Assembly: GCA_949292795.1 (NCBI GenBank) | Contig: CASFBR010000145.1 | Coordinates: forward strand, 1 to 44,247 | From: an uncultured Eubacteriales bacterium | GTDB taxonomy: Bacteria > Bacillota > Clostridia > Lachnospirales > Lachnospiraceae | Reading direction: 5' to 3' | Length of the DNA: 44,247 nt | Shown here: in pieces, positions 42,468 to 44,247 of the stretch | Layout of the letters: each line of letters begins with the position of its first letter | Numbering within the stretch: position 1 is the first letter of the stretch | Position numbers and translations under genes: made by a program | The notes under the pieces: model-generated | Seen by the model: only the letters and a program-made list of their open reading frames with translations | What the model was told of the DNA's origin: nothing | Databases searched by the model: none

Positions 42468-42496
42468 ATTATACCCGGGTTTATATGGATTGTCTA
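42468..42496 (-). promoter_or_regulatory. Sigma-A promoter of the EthD-like gene
   Basis: On the minus strand TAGACA (42496-42491), a 17-nt spacer and TATAAT (42473-42468). The leader of about 170 nt contains a large imperfect hairpin (GGCATAATGACACAGGCC pairing with GGCCGGTCATGATGCC, about 42382-42425) and a possible weaker stem followed by six T near 42335. Confidence 0.6.
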
Positions 42497-42538
42497 ATGT
42501 TGATTTTGCATCATGCCAGATGAAATTAGCATAGATAA

Positions 42539-42578
42539 CTGTAAAAAATAACGAAACAGCTGTAAAAAATAACGAAAC
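42539..42578 (-). repeat. 21-bp tandem repeat downstream of hsp20
   Basis: CTGTAAAAAATAACGAAAC occurs at 42539 and 42560, just beyond the hsp20 stop codon. Unlike three other arrays here, it does not include the coding end. Confidence 0.75.
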
Positions 42579-42588
42579 GGGCGATCGG

Positions 42589-43017
42589 TTACTCGATGGC
42601 GATGTAGCGCTTCGTATCTTCGATCTTTCTCTGAACCTTCTTTGGTATCGTGAGCTTTAAAATGCCGTCACGGAAAGCGGCCTTAATATCTTCCTGGCGA
42701 AGCTCGTCGCCGACATAGAAGCTTCTCTTATAGGAGCCATGGTAACGTTCCTGATGTACAAGCTGAGGCCGTACCTCGCCCTCGTCAATGCGCCCGGGCT
42801 GGCTGGCCGAAATGGTCAGATAGCCTTTTTCAAGCTCTGCCTGAATGTCATCGCGGGAAAATCCCGGAAGCTCGATCTCCAGAAGATACATATCGGTGGT
42901 TTCGTAAATATCCGTTTTCATTGGTTTGTCTTTGGTATCTTTATAGTTGGCCCTGAAAAAAGGGTCTTTAAAAAATTCATCGAAAAGGTCTAATCCATAG
43001 TTATTTCTTGATAACAT
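42589..43017 (-). CDS. Small heat-shock protein, Hsp20/alpha-crystallin family
   Basis: A 142-residue ATP-independent chaperone. The N-terminal arm (MLSRNNYGLDLFDEFFKDPFF) is followed by the alpha-crystallin domain (about 40-135: TDIYETTDMYLLEIELPGFSRDDIQAELEKGYL ... GILKLTIPKK). The final I-E-like tail is short (YIAIE). ATG 43017 follows GAGGAGGAATTTATT; the open frame upstream overlaps promoter sequence. A CIRCE element and promoter about 115-160 nt upstream show HrcA-controlled heat induction. Confidence 0.93.
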   Translation of the reverse strand: MLSRNNYGLDLFDEFFKDPFFRANYKDTKDKPMKTDIYETTDMYLLEIELPGFSRDDIQAELEKGYLTISASQPGRIDEGEVRPQLVHQERYHGSYKRSFYVGDELRQEDIKAAFRDGILKLTIPKKVQRKIEDTKRYIAIE

Positions 43018-43131
43018 AATAAATTCCTCCTCATTGTTCATTACGGACAGCCTGAATGTAAGGCTGGTACATGAAGCTGCATCAGCTCTGGCAAATGCTG
43101 TGCAAAGCAATGTTTGATCTGTTATACAGAT

Positions 43132-43160
43132 AATATAGCACGAATTGTTAGCACTGTCAA
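43132..43160 (-). promoter_or_regulatory. Sigma-A promoter of hsp20
   Basis: On the minus strand TTGACA (43160-43155), a 17-nt spacer and TATATT (43137-43132). The -35 box lies inside the CIRCE element, so bound HrcA would block polymerase. Confidence 0.75.
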
Positions 43161-43174
43161 TAGGTGAGTGCTAA
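43148..43174. promoter_or_regulatory. CIRCE element (HrcA operator)
   Basis: TTAGCACTG-N9-GAGTGCTAA matches the CIRCE consensus TTAGCACTC-N9-GAGTGCTAA at 17 of 18 arm positions. Confidence 0.92.
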
Positions 43175-43475
43175 TGCTTTGGAAACTGCCAATAAAATAA
43201 GAGATTCCCTCCACTTCCTGAATCTTCGCCGTCTTACCTAATAACATCGATCGTTCACGCTGCTTTATCAGGCTTTTCCTTGCCACCTCTGTTAGAGGAA
43301 TGTCGCCTACACGCAAAGCCGTAGACAGTGCAAAAATAGGCATAGGATAATAAACATTATACCGGCAGATAATATGGGATAGGGAGGAGAATATCTAATA
43401 AGAAACAAAAGCAGAGAGCAGGACTCCCGAATGTTTAAAACTGAGCCGTCCACTCCTAAAAATTGAGAAATCCTC

Positions 43476-43504
43476 TTGCGTCCTGCTGTCAGATATGCTA
43501 TATT
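43476..43504 (+). promoter_or_regulatory. Promoter of the candidate antitoxin RNA
   Basis: TTGCGT (43476-43481), a 17-nt spacer and TATATT (43499-43504). No credible protein-coding gene follows on this strand, only a hairpin and a terminator. Confidence 0.55.
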
Positions 43505-43509
43505 GAGAA

Positions 43510-43607
43510 CAGAAAAGGGAAACAACCGCTCACAAAGTGGTTGACCAGTTAAAGAATGAACATAGAAATGCCACCTCATCACTCGCCAAAGTTTCGGGGT
43601 GGTTTTT
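43510..43607 (+). ncRNA. Candidate type I antitoxin RNA convergent to the holin-like toxin
   Basis: A predicted transcript of about 100 nt starts after the 43476-43504 promoter. It contains the hairpin CAACC/GGTTG (43523-43543) and ends at a terminator, CCACC...GGTGG followed by TTTTT (43571-43607). The flanking CATAGAAA/TTTCTATG extends that stem. It runs toward the 3' end of the toxin gene, so the two RNAs should overlap at their 3' ends, as in TxpA/RatA-type modules. Confidence 0.5.
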
Positions 43608-43621
43608 CTATGCTAAAAACA

Positions 43622-43720
43622 TTATCTGATAAACGTAAATACGAATGTCAGCAATGCCAGAATGAACATACCAAAGGCCATAAGGTCTTTAAAATCAAAA
43701 TGATTCTTATTGTTGTCCAT
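43622..43720 (-). CDS. Holin-like small toxin peptide
   Basis: A 32-residue peptide: a polar start MDNNKNHFDFKDLM, then one membrane helix AFGMFILALLTFVFTFI and a final Arg. The F-G-M-F-I-L-A-L-L core is characteristic of putative holin-like toxins (Hol_Tox type). GGGGGTGGTG precedes ATG 43720. Such peptides belong to type I toxin-antitoxin modules and depolarise or perforate the membrane. The antisense partner candidate is at 43510-43607. Opposite-strand open frames here are less convincing. Confidence 0.72.
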   Translation of the reverse strand: MDNNKNHFDFKDLMAFGMFILALLTFVFTFIR

Positions 43721-43837
43721 CAGCACCACCCCCATTCTATGTAAGAATAGAGGTCAGCCACCCTGCAACACGGTTATTTCCCTTGGGATTATTCTACCAT
43801 GCCGCTGCCATTATGGAACTCCTTTCGTTTGGATATA

Positions 43838-43898
43838 GAAAAAGCCGTCCATTTCTGAACGGCTGGAAATAGAAAAGGAACGTCAATATCGGCGTTCC
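43838..43898 (-). terminator. Two tandem terminator hairpins
   Basis: On the minus strand GGAACG/CGTTCC (43898-43877) followed by TTTTC, then AGCCGT/ACGGCT (43864-43843) followed by TTTTTC. They could end the transporter transcript entering from the window edge. Between them and 44116 (about 220 nt) no gene was recognised. Confidence 0.6.
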
Positions 43899-44115
43899 AT
43901 AATCTACTTGCGATATTCAATTTTTCAATTTGTGATACGGATATACTGTGGCAAGAAAAGGTATCTCTCTGCTGATTGACACCAATTTTTTATAAAATGA
44001 CGATTTCTGACGAGTTAAGATAAAATCATAAAATCCGAGAAATGCCCATAAATAGGCACTTATGGCACTCTATGAAATTAGGCAAAAGCCACGCTGCGAT
44101 AACAAGAGGTGAGTG

Positions 44116-44247
44116 CTAATGGAGGATGGCTTCTTTTGCATCCCGAAAATCCGCGCGCCATATCAGAGCTGCGCCCATAATAAAAATAGCGCAGGTCAGC
44201 CAGGTGATCGGTTCGCAGATGCACACTGCGAAATAGCCGATGCTAGG
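44116..44247 (-). CDS. MATE-family efflux transporter, C-terminal end (partial)
   Basis: The last 43 codons of a membrane protein enter from the window edge and stop at TAG 44118-44116. The segment GYFAVCICEPITWLTCAIFI resembles the final helix of NorM/MATE multidrug or cation antiporters, followed by a short basic cytoplasmic tail (WRADFRDAKEAILH). Only this end is visible, so substrate and start are unknown. Confidence 0.6.
   Translation of the reverse strand, partial: PSIGYFAVCICEPITWLTCAIFIMGAALIWRADFRDAKEAILH

Noticed and set aside
43122-43582. Open frames on the minus strand between hsp20 and the toxin.
   Set aside because: They lack ribosome sites, overlap the CIRCE/promoter region or the antisense RNA, and do not resemble known proteins.
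44111-44119. GAGTGCTAA looks like a second CIRCE half-site.
   Set aside because: No matching TTAGCACTC arm lies 9 bp away, and the bases overlap the end of the MATE-like gene.

Overview
The window looks like chromosomal DNA of an anaerobic, fermentative Firmicute of the class Clostridia, most likely a Lachnospiraceae-type gut bacterium. Support comes from a type III glutamine synthetase beside a type I enzyme, an ANTAR nitrogen regulator, a V/A-type ATPase, an FprA flavorubredoxin, a PKTGD-type sortase substrate, strong AGGAGG ribosome sites and a CIRCE heat-shock operator. No rRNA or tRNA gene was seen.

Region 1 (1-8432) is a carbohydrate or glycoside cassette. A MurR/RpiR regulator is divergent from an operon encoding an ACMSD/gamma-resorcylate-decarboxylase-like amidohydrolase, a solute-binding lipoprotein, a small protein resembling the C-glycoside deglycosidase beta subunit, a TIM-barrel protein resembling its alpha subunit, and two sugar ABC permeases. 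The best reading is import of a glycoside followed by intracellular C-C bond cleavage. A 31-bp palindrome between regulator and operon is the likely operator. No ATPase subunit and no 3-keto-forming oxidoreductase is encoded here.

Region 2 (8433-12093) is accessory: a DUF3990 / small protein / DUF3791 toxin-antitoxin-like cassette, a truncated tyrosine recombinase ending in a perfect palindrome, a frame-disrupted small gene, thioredoxin, and a Crp/Fnr regulator. The regulator overlaps the last gene of the next operon.

Region 3 (12090-21060, minus strand) is a complete V/A-type ATPase operon in the order stalk-C-I-K-F-E-A-B-D-crp. Its promoter is consensus-like and its leader is structured and attenuator-like.

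Region 4 (21423-34275) is a nitrogen-assimilation island: glnN (GSIII), pyrG-gltB-gltD, glnA (GSI) and an ANTAR regulator. The leaders of glnN, pyrG and glnA each carry an intrinsic terminator whose 5' arm overlaps a hairpin with an AAAGGY hexaloop (A at position 1, G at position 4). That is the recognition signature of ANTAR antiterminators. In glnN and glnA the predicted transcription start leaves room for only one such hairpin, unlike the characterised two-hairpin target.

Region 5 (34333-44247) holds a flavorubredoxin with an internal ribosome site before its rubredoxin domain, a small alarmone synthetase, a short ORF with a G9 tract, a 1348-residue cell-wall-anchored beta-helix protein, an unidentified EthD-like protein, a CIRCE-controlled Hsp20, a 32-residue holin-like toxin with a convergent antisense RNA, and the 3' end of a MATE transporter.

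A recurring oddity is short tandem repeats at gene ends. The 3' ends of three unrelated genes, stop codon included, are repeated with periods of 25, 40 and 28 bp. A GC-rich element of about 120-140 bp also occurs twice, about 35.7 kb apart.
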